The notes: generated by a model from the letters alone, not told the origin. Shown: positions 19,411 through 31,959, numbered from the stretch's first letter. The stretch: DNA of 64,000 nucleotides from Camellia lanceoleosa (GCA_025200525.1 JANUSC010000050.1:992001-1056000), one strand, 5' to 3'. Numbers and translations are program-made.

Positions 19411-22209
19411 TCATCGCAACGAAATCAAACGCTCGTTCGATATATCCATCTCATTCGGAATACGAGCCATAGATGTACGACCCCGTTTTACTTCTCGCAG
19501 ACGAAGGTCATTAGGCAATAAGGTCCACTGCGGATCATCCCAATAATCTTGATGCGGTATTGGATTGAATTTAGTTTCCCAAACTCTCATGTATACAGGA
19601 AGCCTATATACTGGATCAACGTACTGGAATGGATTGTCACCGCATTCAGACATTACAGCGAGCATATGGGAACATGGATAGTGTCTTATCTCATATTTTC
19701 CACAACTGCACGTGGGTTGATTCATCCGCACAACCTGTCTATTGCAACCTCGTCCACGGCGAAAAGATGTTTGCACCTCAAATACACGGCGGGGCCTATA
19801 AGAAAATATTGATACAAACTAATGAAGTTCATGTTTTTAGGTGTAATTAACTTGACAACATAATAATAATAATTTGTTCACATTACAAACTAACCTGTCA
19901 TACGATATCAACGTGAAACTATTTCCCCTTGCGATACCCTCCTCCATAGTTCTTTGCATCTCTCTAGGGTATTGGAACTCATTATGCACATCGGCCAAAC
20001 TTGGCTTCCATCTCGTCAAAATATTTGACGAGTCGTCAAATGTAAATTCAACCATAGTGAAATAGGTAAGTTCCTTGCACCTTTCAAGACGCTATTGAAG
20101 CACTCTGCATCATTCTTGGTCAATACCCCCATGATATCCACCGTCATATGCAAGGGCCCAATCCTCATGATTCATCTTGCGAACCCAAATGATGGCTTCT
20201 TGGTTAATAGCCTGTATCTGATCTAAGTAACCATTACACTTTCGTCGTTGATCAGCACTCCTTGCTTTCCACAGAAGTTGTTTGAGCTCCTTATTTCTGA
20301 ACTGTGTGTTAAAGTTACTGCAAACATGTCGAAGGCAGTGCCGATGATATCCAACAAATTGGAGCGAAGGATTCAGCCAATGCCGCCTCACAGCAGCTAA
20401 AATACTCTCAGCTCGATCAGATATCAAAGTCACTCCCTGTCGGTCCATGACAATATGTTCCTTGATATTTTGAATGAAGAACGACCAAGACTCCAAACTC
20501 TCCCTGTCGACAACAACGAATGCAAGCGGTAATATTTTGCTATTGGCAGTGACAATCGTTGCTACCAGTAACACACCAGTGTATTTACCGTATAAGAATG
20601 TACCATCTATAGTTATCACAGGCCTACAATATCTAAAGCCATCGATGACGGGTTTGAAAGACCAGAAAACAAAGTGGAAGACGGGCATAATGGTTGTATG
20701 CCCGGTATATCTGTGCTTCCATGTCACGATGGTGCCAGGATTAGATGTCTGTAATGCATGCATGAATTTAGGCAACTGTGTATATGATTCATCCCAATCA
20801 CCGAATACCATTTTAATTGCCTTTGCCCTTGCATGCCACACCTTCTTGTATGATATACTATAGTTCATGGTCTTTTTTATATCTTCGATGACATTCTTAA
20901 TTGGCATATCAGGTTCATTCTGCATACAACAATCAAATATGAGTTGGATTATCTGCATGTGAACACTATAAACAAACAAATATGTATATATATGTAAACA
21001 TTTATTTTTTATACTAACCGCAACTTGTCCCAAAATATGAGAAGCAATGTAACTGGAGCTAATATTAGTGTGGTCCCTGTTCATTCGTGGGTATAAACAA
21101 TGGTGAGGACCCCTGTACTGCTTAATTTCAAAAAGACCATGTTTCCTACTAAGAGATGCACGCAACCACCAACTGCAGTCGTGCTTGCAAGCAAACACCC
21201 ACAGGTCTCGCTTGGAGGTTACGACTTTATACTCTCGATTATTTGTTGCATGGTATAATTTCACAGCATGTAGAAGTTGCTTCTTATCAACAAAAACCAT
21301 TCCTCTATCCAACTCTGGATTTTCAGCGCTCCAGATCCGGTTACGGGGAACGACATCACGGGTACTAATGTCAAAATCACCACCCATGTGAATGTTGTCA
21401 TAGAAAGGAATTTCAACTCTAGGTGGAATGGGGGCATTTTCAAGGTCAACAGGAGCCTGGGCATCATATTCATCATCATCATCATCATCATCATCTGATC
21501 CGCCTAATACATTTTCTTCATCACACATTTCATTGTCATCATCGTTTAGGGCAACATCAGGGCCGTACATGTCACTGTCAGCAAACTGCACCTCGTTCAC
21601 TGTTTCAGCCATATTACCAGCAACTTCAACCGGAGTGGTATGATGGCTGCATGTGGGCACATCTTGTGTGTTATTGTCAAATTCATAACCATATCCACCA
21701 TGTGAACTTGATTCTACACCATGGCCCTGAAATGACTGTTGTGTGTAGCCCAGTGGATAACATTGATCTGAGTCATACATAGGAGACTGAAATGCTGTTA
21801 TGTCAATCCCATGCGTCAGTAATGGAGTGAACGGACGAGAATCCATCTGTGTCATGTTCGGGATATTCTGTACAATCTCTTTCTCAATGTAGACTTCCAA
21901 ACAATTTGGCGCTTGAAAATTTGCACCGATACTTAATACGGTGTTCAACGCCTCATCGTCATTGATCGGTAATATCTTGTATTTGCTGTGTTGTTGCCAC
22001 TGGCGATAAGGATATCTACATTTGAAGGTTAATCGGACACTTTCCCCGTAACTTGCCACCTTTGACGTAAACATCTCCTCTAAATTGCTAAGCGTGGTGC
22101 CAATTTGCACCGCATATATCCCTTTCGGCTCAGCATCATATGATACGCCTTCATCGGGATCCCGAATTATGTTTCCCCCCCAGTAGAAAATAATTGGAAC
22201 AGTGTCCAT
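19411..22209 (-). CDS. MuDR-type transposase, three exons, frame-disrupted
   Basis: Exons on the minus strand: 21019-22209, 19895-20919 and 19411-19795; both introns are 99 nt. The N-terminal about 110 residues resemble the plant MuDR N-terminal domain (FYWGGNI, SYDAEPKGIY). An Asp run near 238-250 follows. A DNA-binding zinc region spans about 300-370 (CKHDC...GPHHC). The MULE catalytic domain has VITIDGTF (Asp near 535 with the intron read through) and LISDRAES (Asp near 598). Exon 3 carries a SWIM zinc finger CSC-x9-C-S-H. The first intron is free of stops in frame. Lesions: near 20110-20130 the frame ends at GGIDQE while the conserved AECFNSVLKGARN follows in another frame, with a second shift near 20070. 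ATG 22209 opens MDTVPIIFYW. Confidence 0.85.
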
Positions 22210-25200
22210 ATACTTGCTTCAATTAAGACAAAAAACATTAAAATAGCAACAATATACTTATATCTCCTTGTACTTGTAAAATAATTATATGAAATTCTAC
22301 TCATTCAATTACAATTACTTGTGACGCAAAAACTTTATTTAAGTAATCATCAATTATAATCCAACAATCATTATTGATTTTTTAATTAAGATATGAGTTA
22401 AAATAATGATAATGCTTTAGATTTTTTAGCTTTTTAAGAAAAACATCTTACAACACATATAAAATTAACATCATGCTCTTCTGTTATGCTTTTTACATTA
22501 CTTATTATGATTAAGATCATACTCTTCTGCACATTAAATGTAATTCCACTAAGTTTTAGGTCTAAAAACCCTAAAAATCTTTTATTAATTTTGGTTTATT
22601 TTTGTATAAATTATAAAAAAATGATTATAAATTATAAAGTAACAACATTTGTAATCATTAAATAAATATAATTGATGTAAATTGATTTAGGTGATTGATA
22701 AATTATAAATCTAAGTAATTTACATAAACTTATAAGTGTAAAGTGTAAGTTGTTAATCTTATTACTTTGAGTGTAGGTAAAGTTATGAGTGTAGGATTAC
22801 TCATTTGAGTAAACATAAATCAAAATATGTTATGAGTGTAGGATGACTTAAAGTTATGAGTGTAGGATGACTTAAAAAGTTATAACTTAATTGAATAAAC
22901 ATAATCCAGACGCATAAAGAATAAGTCAATTGGATAATTCAAGTGAATAAAAATTATCGAGAATGACTCATTTTATAAATCAAAAATTTTTATTTTTTCA
23001 TTTTTTCAATTTTTAATTTTTTATCGAGAATGACTCATTTTATTCATTTTTTTTTTATTTTTTCATTTTATAAATCAAAAATTTTCATTTCGGTGTAGGA
23101 TGACTCAACAAATTTCAAAAATTATCAAGAATGACTCATTTTTTCAAACATAATTCGTAAATAATTTTTTTGTTTTTTTTATATCAAATGTTTTCATAAT
23201 AGCATTTTCCTTGACGACTTGGAAGGCCTCTTTTCGCAAAGAGGTAAAAAGTACTTTTTTGACTTCTAATGTTTATATTCGACCTCTAATGTTTATATCA
23301 ATTTTTTTGTGAATCACTTTTAAAAAGTCATTTATTTATATCAAATTTATAAAAGGGAATGTCATGAAATTTAAGGAGGAAAAACTCGAAAATGAAATTC
23401 AATCGTAAATGGGGCATGAAATTCAAGTAAACTATAATTTTACTTAGTCAAACCAATTTTACATATCGTAGGGGCATGTGGCATCAATTTTACAAACCGA
23501 TTAGATTTGAATTCATTTTTTTTTTTTTTTTGGGTCAACATTCTAAGTAGTTAGATTTTTAATTTGTTAATAAAATTTTAGTGTACTACTTAAAGGGTCA
23601 CCCATAGAAAATATTAACAATCACAATCACTCTTTAAAAAAATTTAGTAAGAAAACGAAATATCTGACTTTTCTATTTTGCCATATCCCTATCTCCAAAA
23701 TATATATCTATCTATACTATATATATAACCAAATGTAGTTGTTAAATCAAAAGGCTCCAAAACTTGAATCCTAAATTCTCATAATTTTAAAGAAAAAAAA
23801 AAATATTAGGTGGCACTTCCCTTCACCTCCTTTTCCACTCTTCAAGCCTTCTCACTCCTTCTCTCTATATAAAATATAAAATTAAAAAATAATAAAATAT
23901 TCATCTATATCCATCACCAATAATAATAATTATCTCAAAATAATAAAATATTCATCCATATTCATTACCCACAATAATATCTATCTCATTCTCGATCTCA
24001 ATTTATAAAAAAAGAAAAGAAAAGAAAAAAACCAAGAACTTCTACAACTTTCACACACACGTTTCTCTATTCAGTTTATTCCAGTCCTCTTTTATTTGCT
24101 CATAATAACTCATCTTCTCCATTGTTATATTTTTCAAGTTTGATTATCTTCAAAAATCATTACAAGGTCAGTGTAATATTATTTTTTTACTTTATATGAA
24201 TTTTTTCAGTGTTTGTTACTTTGAGTGTATATATATATTTTTTTTCATTATTTTTCAGTTCATCTATCTTTTCATCTTTTTTATTATTACATTTTGCATG
24301 ATTTGAGCTTGCTTACTTTAAAATTTTTAATTTGCTTTTGTTTTTCAATTTAATTAGATTCGAAACTCATCAAATCTTGAATTTAATTTATTTTATTTTA
24401 TCTCATGTCTATCACACCATCACACTTATTAATGGCTTCGTGTAAATTCTCGATTTTAAGAAGATTAGCTCTGCATAAAGTTAATTTCACATTTGCTCTT
24501 TCAAAGCTCTCTCAAATGAGAGTTCTTCGGATCATCTACAACCAATATACACCCACTTAACAATACAATCACACACAATAGCTTCAAAACCTTAAACACA
24601 ATTTCTCAATTTGAAAATTTAATTTTTTTTTAAAAAATAATATATTTGGCTTAAAGTGATTGGCACATCTAACAATATTTAATTTTGAAATTTTAAAATC
24701 TTTAAATTTTATCTAAACATGTCTAATTTAAAATTTTGATTTTTTTTTAACAATATTAGAAAGAAAAAAAGTGGCTCGAATCTATTAATGTATTATCTAA
24801 ATTTTGAATTATTACACATAGCATAATATTACTGGATTTAACATTTAAATTTTAAAATTAACCAAAATATCTAACTACATGATTTGAGAAATTTCAATAC
24901 TTTATTCTGAATTTTCCAATTTTTTTATTTTTATTTTTACAACACTTAAGTTGCTATGTGTTAATTTTTTATTAACTATCCATGATTTTATCCTAAATTA
25001 TTGGTTAATGATTGACCACTATTAAATTCTTTTTGTAAGCTATAATGATAACAATTCACTACCATCAATTTCAAAATTTTCTATCAATGTATTTAAAAAA
25101 AAAAAAAATCATTATCAAGCATGCAATTTAAAAATTAAATATATTTTATTCTATTACAACTTTATTAAAAGTGTAAATTTATTTTGCTACTATTCAAGAA

Positions 25201-25424
25201 AATATATATGTTTTTATTTTGATATAACAAAAATTAAATTATCTTCTATTCATACATAATCTCTCATAAATATCTTATCTTCTTAAAAATATTGATTATC
25301 AGCAACCGAATTTTCACATTTCTCTCTTTTTTTTTATTAATTTTTTATTTTTTAGGATGTTTATTTTATTTTTATCTTTTTTCAAATTAGATTTGATATC
25401 TATCTTTTTACCTATATATCTATA
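22210..25424. other. AT-rich non-coding DNA inside the MULE
   Basis: No gene recognised. A short tandem repeat of AGTTATGAGTGTAGGATGAC lies at about 22785-22875. A Helitron-like 5' end (TCTATACTATATATA after an A) occurs at 23711 without a matching 3' end of its own. Confidence 0.5.
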
Positions 25425-26502
25425 TCTATACTATATATAAGGAAATATAGTATCTTCTCTAAAATTTTCAAAGTCTCAATACTTAATTTTCAAACAGTTG
25501 ATATTCTTTTTCCTACATGTCACTCTCTCAAAATTATGTTTTAAATTTTTCTTCATCCTTATTTTTCTCCAATAAAACACATTTTTTTTCCTCTTAGTAT
25601 TGTTTTTATTTAAAATTTTAACTTTTAAAATCTTTTATTATCTAAGACTCCTTATCTCTTTTTATTTTATTTTTTATTTTGCTTAATCTTCTCCTGTATC
25701 TTCATTTATCTTTATTTCTTATTCCTTCCTTTTTAATTTTTTTTTAATCCCCAATCCTATCATTATCTCCAACTTTATTTTTATTATATTGTTTATATGA
25801 TCCCTTTTTAAAATTTATTTTAATGTTAAATTTAATAATTATCTTCAAATTTATTCCTATCTGATAATGATCTTCAATTTCATTTCTATCTTATTTTTCA
25901 AATGCTTCATATTTTAGCTATATATTCTAACACACGATAGAGTTTTTTTAGTGTTTGCATATTGGGTATAAAGTTTTGTTCAAGCTCTGCGTTTAAGATT
26001 CGAGTTGCATTCAACCATCAACAACGTCACAATTAGTTAAACAATTGTAGGATTCAAGGGTTTGATGAATTTTATTCTTTTTGTATACCTATGTGTATAT
26101 GTACTAGGTGCATTTTTTGTTGTTTTCTTTAAAGCGGGCTTTGAACATTTTTACATTATTTGTAGTAGTGTTCATTTTTAAATTATTTGTAATAGTACCC
26201 ATTTTTACATTATTTGTTTTTAAAGCTATAATAATGTCCGATAGAAATATAGTTCAAGTTGCTAAATGACTTACTTGGACTAAGATAATTTTATAATCAA
26301 TGTTTTAAATGACAAATTTAAAAAAAAAAAAAAATGAATGTATGAACTTAAGTATGAGATAGTTATCATATTCAAAATATTTCTTAGTTACAATTCCCGA
26401 TTATATTTTAAATTTATAAGAATTTTTTTTTTATTATACAAAAATTACTATAATAAATTATTTAAATTATACATTCCTGTGCATAGCACGGGTTACTGCT
26501 AG
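25425..26502 (+). mobile_element. Helitron (non-autonomous), nested in the MULE
   Basis: The 3' end has the canonical hairpin CCTGTGC-ATA-GCACGGG followed 8 nt later by CTAG, with host T at 26503. The 5' end is TCTATACTATATATAAGG preceded by host A at 25424. These match plant Helitron ends (5'-TC, hairpin, CTRR-3', insertion between A and T). About 1.08 kb, no Rep/helicase. A second 5'-like end at 23711 allows an alternative of 2.8 kb. Confidence 0.7.
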
Positions 26503-26503
26503 T

Positions 26504-27407
26504 ATATATATATATATTTGTTCCTGACCAAAATGATGAGAAAACTTCCATAGCAATTTCTTATCACAAATTTTGTTCCTTACTTTTCAATTTCTTATTC
26601 TTACTTAACAAATTGAAATTTCGAACAAAATTATTTTGGTTACTTTATTAATTTTAATTTATTACTACTCTGCATCACCTAATTAATAATAATTTTTCTG
26701 ACCAAATTAACGTTTCTCTTTCTTATGTAATTAATTAATGAGATTAAAATTATTGTAAATATTTAGCTGCATAGGACAAAGGTAATTTATTGGAATGACA
26801 ATAAAAGGGAATGGCATGATTATTCCTTAAATATGTTTTGATTCAAAAGAAACGAAAATATGTTTTGATTATTCCTTAAATTTGTTTTGATTCAAAATTT
26901 ATTTTGATACAAGAAAATTATTATTATTACAGATAATTAAACACATTCAACATTCAACAAATTATGAATTCAACAAATATGTTTTGATTCAAATTCAACA
27001 AATTCAACAAATTCAACATTCACAAACTACCTATACTTAAAATATGTTTTCATTCACAAATTCAACATTCAACTAATTCAACATTCAACAAATATAATTA
27101 AAATTCAACATTCACATTCAACATTCACATTCACATTCACATTCAACAAATTACCTATACTTAAAATTTCACAAATATAAATCATAACCCTAATTTATTC
27201 ACAAACATAAACCCTAACCCTAACCCCACATTCATGAACCCTAACCCTAATTTATTCATAAATATAAATCCTAACCCTAACCCCACATACATGAACTCTA
27301 TCCCTAATTTATTCACATTTTCACAAACACAAATATATTCACAAATATAAACTCTAATGCTAATTTATTCGCAGTAAAGTAGATGATAGAAGGCATACCA
27401 ACGAGAG
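26504..27407. other. AT-rich DNA with TTCAACA and CCCTAA repeats
   Basis: No gene. TTCAACA/TTCACA simple repeats at about 26940-27160, then AACCCTAACCCTAACCCC-like runs at about 27205-27285 that resemble short interstitial telomere-type repeats. Confidence 0.6.
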
Positions 27408-27600
27408 AGACAGTACAGAGGGAGCTCGAGAGAGAGACAGAGCAGGGAGCTCGAGAGAGAGAGACAGAGCAGTTAGCTCGAGAGAGAGACAGAGCAGGGA
27501 GCTCGAGAGAGAGAGAGAACAGAGAGAGAGCTTGAGAGAGAGAGAACAGAGAGAGAGCTCGAGAGACAGAGAGGAGTAAGAGCGAGAGAGAGACAGCAGA
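27408..27600. repeat. GA-rich minisatellite
   Basis: Tandem units of about 25-30 bp containing GAGCTCGAGAGAGAGA and GACAGAGCAG. Frames through it are Ser/Leu-rich artefacts. Confidence 0.8.
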
Positions 27601-27837
27601 GGAGATATGAAATCGTGAATACAAAACACGGGGCTGGGGGGTTTAAGTATATGTTTTAAAATCGTGGTTCACAACCACGATTTCACTTAACCAGGACAAA
27701 CTTCCCCCAAAATCGTGGTTACAAACCGCGAGTTCAGAACAAATTTTTTTTTTGATGAACTCGTGGTTAGAAACAGCGAGTTCAGACGAAAAACCATTTG
27801 CGAAGAACTCGTGGTTACAAACAGCGACTTCACCATG

Positions 27838-28129
27838 AACTCGTGGTTCTGAAACGCGAGTTCAGAACAAAATTTTTTTGGGATGAAATTAATTAAACTG
27901 TGCTTCGGAATTCAAAAGAAAAAAAATTAAGTAAACTCGCGTTTTGTAACCGCGAGTTCTTAAGCAAACTCGCGTTTTGTAACAGCGAGTTCAAGATTTG
28001 GCAACTCCAGGGGAAAAGTGTTGAACTCGCGATTGTGAACCGCGAGTTAGCCTATTTTGTGAAATCTTTGAAAACTAGGCTTAGTTTGGGAATTCCCTTG
28101 CCATTTTAGCTTATTTAGGGAAATGGCCC
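27838..28129 (-). repeat. MULE right terminal inverted repeat
   Basis: Reverse complement of 8657-8951. Palindromes AACTCG...CGAGTT at 27838, 27934, 27967 and 28024; four more lie just inside at 27659, 27710, 27758 and 27806. It ends CCC at 28129, directly against gypsy gag sequence. Confidence 0.9.
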
Positions 28130-28392
28130 GGGTTTTCACCCCACTTTATATGCCTTTGTCTAAAGCTCTAGGGGTCCTACTCAAGAAAGGACATCTGAAA
28201 CCGTTAGAACAACAGCCTCTACCCGATCCTCTCCCTCCAAAGCATGACCTAGCTAAGTACTGTGCTTTCCATCAACAAACCGGTCATGACACTGACAGTT
28301 GCGTCCGTCTTCACCACGAGGTACAAAATTTGATTGACAACAAGGTCATCGCTACACCAGTCTCACAAAGTCTATCGGCACTAGATCAGTGA
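28126..28392 (+). pseudogene. gypsy (E1) gag fragment with zinc-binding motif
   Basis: About 89 codons of Tat-like gypsy gag: FTPLYMPLSKAL, LKKGHLKPLE, then C-x2-H-x4-H-x4-C (CAFHQQTGHDTDSC) and VQNLIDNKVI. The first ATG (28123) lies in the MULE end, so the 5' part of gag is missing and this is a truncated fragment. The same block occurs in E2 at 55100-55648. Confidence 0.85.
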
Positions 28393-28519
28393 GCTTGGGG
28401 GATAATGTGACGTGATTGGGGGATGAACCACCTACGGGTGGCACTTAGTTTACTCCAGATGTGGCGTATGGCACGCACTGTTTTAAGCATTTGCAAATAC
28501 TGGTTATTTTACATTCTGG

Positions 28520-28640
28520 CTTGGGTATTGAGTCAGTTCTGTTGTGTTGTTTTGAGTCTGTCTCTTTGTTTTGAGTCAGTCTTTTTGTTTGGGGTCTGTC
28601 TTGTTGTATCAAGTCAGTCCTGTTGTATAGGAGTCAGGTG
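28520..28640 (+). repeat. GAGTCAGTC/GAGTCTGTC short tandem repeats in E1
   Basis: Repeated units of about 20-26 bp (TTGTTTTGAGTCTGTC, TCAAGTCAGTCCTGTTG). The counterpart in E2, reversed, is at 54940-55045 (GACTGACTC). Probably non-coding. Confidence 0.65.
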
Positions 28641-29051
28641 ATTTCGTAGGTGTTACTTCGGACATCACTATTTTGTTTTGTGTTTGTCTTTTGCACCCAC
28701 TCTTTTGAGTCTGTTTTCACTATGGAGCTAGTTACACCAAAAGATCTGAATGAAACAGCAGTGTTTCTTCATGCTTTTGCGCTTGTTTCGGCTTTGAGCT
28801 AGTTGTGCTAGAAAATTTGAATGGAATGGCAGTGCATTTTCACCTACTTTTCTGTGCCTTGAAATCATTACATTGACCTAAGTTTTTCAAAAAACTTTTT
28901 TTAAGCACTGTGATGAAAACAAAGAGGAAGGAATTCCTCTGGATTTGCAAAATTCGATCAATTGAGAGAAAGAGAGGCATGCTAAGCCCATTAATGAATG
29001 AGATCATGTTTGTTAACATCAATACTGAGAAGGATTCTGGCTTGATCTAGA

Positions 29052-29585
29052 TTGGTTCTACACTATCTTCAGCGCGAGCGATTTGTCGCTTTCTTAAAAG
29101 ATTTCAAAAAATATTTTGTGTGGTCTTGCGAAGACCTATGTGGAATCGCTCTTGAGATTGTGCAACCTAGGATCACTCTCAGCCTCGAGACTCAACTCCT
29201 TTTGCTTTCAAACCTTGAACTTGGAGTCAGAATGTTCAACGGTAGACCACAATGTGAGGCCTGTGTGGCCAAATTTGAAGCAGCCCATGAACTAGGGGCA
29301 AGAAAGTCAGATCAAGAAGGTCAGACGTTGTCAAAAGCAGCTTGCAAAGCTAGATCAGAAGCACCCCTCGAACTAGAGGCAAAGATGTCAGATGTGCTCG
29401 AAGAGTCAAAAATTGGGATGTTTCTCAAACTAACGAAGATCGGCAAGAATGCCAAATCCCAGAAGGGACGAAAGAAGAAAGTATTGCTGAAGGATAACCA
29501 AGTTCCTATCCACAACACTAGGGGCAAATTCGACCCCTATTGGATGGACTCCTACATCATCAACGAACAACAACCACTCTCCTAG
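29052..29585 (+). other. E1/E2-conserved internal block with open frame
   Basis: An open frame of 177 codons; the first part (RFVAFLKDFKKYF, SCEDLCGIALEIVQPRI) matches the E2 block 53862-54518 read on the minus strand. The similarity is at DNA level and several frames are open, so coding is unproven. No known domain. Confidence 0.4.
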
Positions 29586-29694
29586 ATCCAGATGGCTTCG
29601 AGATCTCAAAATCATTTGACATAGACAAAGCTACACTTTTACCCTTGAGAGGCTCGTAAATGTTGAAAACCCAGAAATGACGGCCTTGGCAAAA

Positions 29695-29830
29695 GTTAGA
29701 GCAAGAAAAAGAACAAAAAGAACAAAAAAAGAAAAAAGAAAAATGCAAAGATGAAAAGAAATAAAAAATGAAAAGAAAGAGAAAAAGAAATGAAAAGAAT
29801 GAAAAGAAATGGAAAGAAAAGAAAAACAGA
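29695..29830 (+). repeat. A/G-rich microsatellite in E1
   Basis: AAAAAGAA-type purine run. The corresponding T/C-rich run in E2 is at 53930-54060. Confidence 0.75.
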
Positions 29831-30099
29831 GCTCGCAAGGTTGAAAACCTAGAAGGGCGGCCTTGGCAAAAGTTAAAGCGTAAAAGGAGAGGTTAATACC
29901 CGAGTGTACCTTAACCTGGAACTACGTAAGGCTTGATTTCCATGTTTAGGATACGTAGGAAACTTCATTCTGAAGTCCAGCCATGAACATTTCCAAATCG
30001 ATTGTGTCCATGTGATGGTTTTGGTCATCTTTGTCTTCTCTGTATCTGAGAATTCGGTTGTAATTGTCACTGTGAGGACTGGTTGCCGTGTGCTGCGGT

Positions 30100-30225
30100 G
30101 CTATTCAAACAAGGGGCAACTTTCCACTGTCATACAGTGCACTGTGGCGCCATTCAGAGAAGGGGCAACTTTCCGTTGCTGTGCAGTGCCATTTAGACAA
30201 GGGGCAATTTTCCATTGTTTTGGAT
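30100..30225 (+). repeat. GGGGCAACTTTCC repeats in E1
   Basis: Three copies of A(A)GGGGCAA(C/T)TTTCC about 50-60 bp apart. They resemble the polypurine tract beside the LTR (GAGGGGCAAC at 33644). Reverse-oriented equivalents are in E2 at 53405-53530. Nearby 30560-30630 holds three CCAGAAAGGGCAC units. Confidence 0.65.
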
Positions 30226-30299
30226 CTAAGGTTGTGCATCTGAAGAGTAAATTCTATAATGGTCGAGCAGTGGCCATTTGCAAAAACAGTTTTTGAGAA

Positions 30300-31514
30300 T
30301 TTTTACTGAGGTTGACTAATTCTCTCGAAAATTATTCCATTTTTCCAAAACTGGACCATTTCTTGGACCCCAAAAAAGGAAAATTTTCAGTGCTCATAGC
30401 CTAACTTGCATGATTTCAAATCAAAAATTGAACAAGTATGTTAATCAAACTCTTATATCGATCAAAATTGTTTTAGTAGAAAGCCAAAAAAAAAAAAATG
30501 GTCAAAATAATGAACTAGGGGCACAGTTAAGTCAGGTGTTCTGTCTTTTCCCCATTGTCACCACACTTGCCAGAAAGGGCACTCTACATGCCAGAAAGGG
30601 CACTCCACCTACCAGAAAAGGGCACAACTGAAGCTAACAGTAAAATGCCGAAAGCTATCTCATCCTCCAAGCAATGAGGTATCAAGCCAAGTGCGAAGCA
30701 CGAACTGGAATGGATCTAGATATTCCACTCCCTTGTCTGGACACATCTAATCACGTCCAAACTCCCTAGCAGAGCATCGTCAATCGATATCAGCTGCAGA
30801 TTGGCTACACACCCAGTTGTAGCGCAACCCCTCTGTGGTAGAAGTTCACTGTTGTGAGCATGAGAGAAAGAATCTAGCAAAATGCTAGGGGCAAAAGCCC
30901 GCAACTTCTTGTTTATCCGTTAACCACCCAGGGGAGGGATAAAAAGAAAAGAAGAGAGATTGAAGAATAGAGAGATGTGTGCTGAGAGAAAAAGTGAGGA
31001 AAAGGGCTTTTTAAGAAAAACAGAGCCTGAGGGCCGAGTGATGTGAGAATCACAAATGAGAAAGAGTGGGAAACAATACCCAGAGAAACAGGCTCCCTAT
31101 GCACGTCTAAGTGTCGTGTCTTTTTCTTTGTCTCGATTCTTGTTTTGAGTCGTTTCGAGTGTTTCTCGATGTGTTTAGGTTGTTTACCTCCATTTTCTCT
31201 TTGTTAAGTCGTTTTGACTGTGTTCAATCGTAGGCTCAATACCCGGTCCAGAACTTTTTTTTAATTTAATTTAATTTCAAAAATAAATCGTTTTGTGCCC
31301 AGGAATGCTGTGTCATTCTCCACATTTGTGCAAAACAGGATTTGTTCTTTCATAAAACTACAGGGTTTAACCAGGTCATGTGAGAATAGTAGAATCAGGA
31401 CCTATCCGAAGCTACATAGGTTCCAGACTGTAAAGCTAAAGAAAAGAGGGAGAATTTGGAGCATCTGAGTTTGTTTCAACTTCTGCAAGTCCCGTCATTA
31501 CATCCTGTATATTC
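30300..31514 (+). other. E1 internal non-coding region
   Basis: No gene recognised. Short frames only; low similarity to E2 52800-53400 in places (TTTTCAGTGCT and cttgttccaact-type blocks). Confidence 0.4.
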
Positions 31515-31720
31515 AGAATGAGCTGCGTGTTTAGATTGAGCGGTGTTATAAGCTGTGTGCCAAGTGAACAGAATACTATGTTATAAGCTATGTGTTCAGA
31601 GTGAGTAGTGTACTGTATGAGCTGTGTGCCGAATAAACGAAGTACTGTGTTATGAGCTGCGTGTTCAAAATGAGCAGTGTGCTGTACGAGCTGTGCGTTC
31701 AAAGTAAACAGAACACTATG
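31515..31720 (+). repeat. tandem repeat of about 35-38 bp in E1
   Basis: About six degenerate units built on GAGCTGTGTGCC / GAGCTGCGTGTTCA alternating with GTGTTATAAGC. Confidence 0.65.
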
Positions 31721-31959
31721 TCGACTGCTTTAAAGCCAGAATGGCGATCAGAAGTACTCCCTCCGAAAACCAGTCCTTGTCAGGGACATCTTGGCTGTGT
31801 TTGCAATGAGTTCCTAGGAGACCAATTGCGACAGTGGAAACTAGAGTTCAAATGGTTGTTGCTGAGAACACAAAGGTTTGGAATTTCCAAGACTGAAGTC
31901 TGGTTTAAATACCCAAGGGTGTATCCCCAGCTTGAAATCTGTATGGAAGCCCCATAGGT

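Larger units (their letters stand above)
8657..28129 (-). mobile_element. giant Mutator-like element (MULE), about 19.5 kb
   Basis: About 295-bp ends are inverted copies of each other and bracket a MuDR-type transposase gene, a PMD gene and three small related genes. The outermost bases are GGG and CCC. No clear 9-bp target duplication is visible, and the outside flanks are unrelated: AT-rich DNA on the left, gypsy gag on the right. The transposase has frame lesions, so the copy is probably not autonomous now. The strand given is that of the transposase. Confidence 0.85.

Noticed and set aside
23711..26502. Single 2.8-kb Helitron as the main call
   Set aside because: The 5' end at 25425 is nearer and equally good, so the shorter element was preferred and the longer one kept only as an alternative.
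27204..27285. Telomere
   Set aside because: Only a few AACCCTAACCC-like units, interrupted, inside a transposon; at most a short interstitial repeat.
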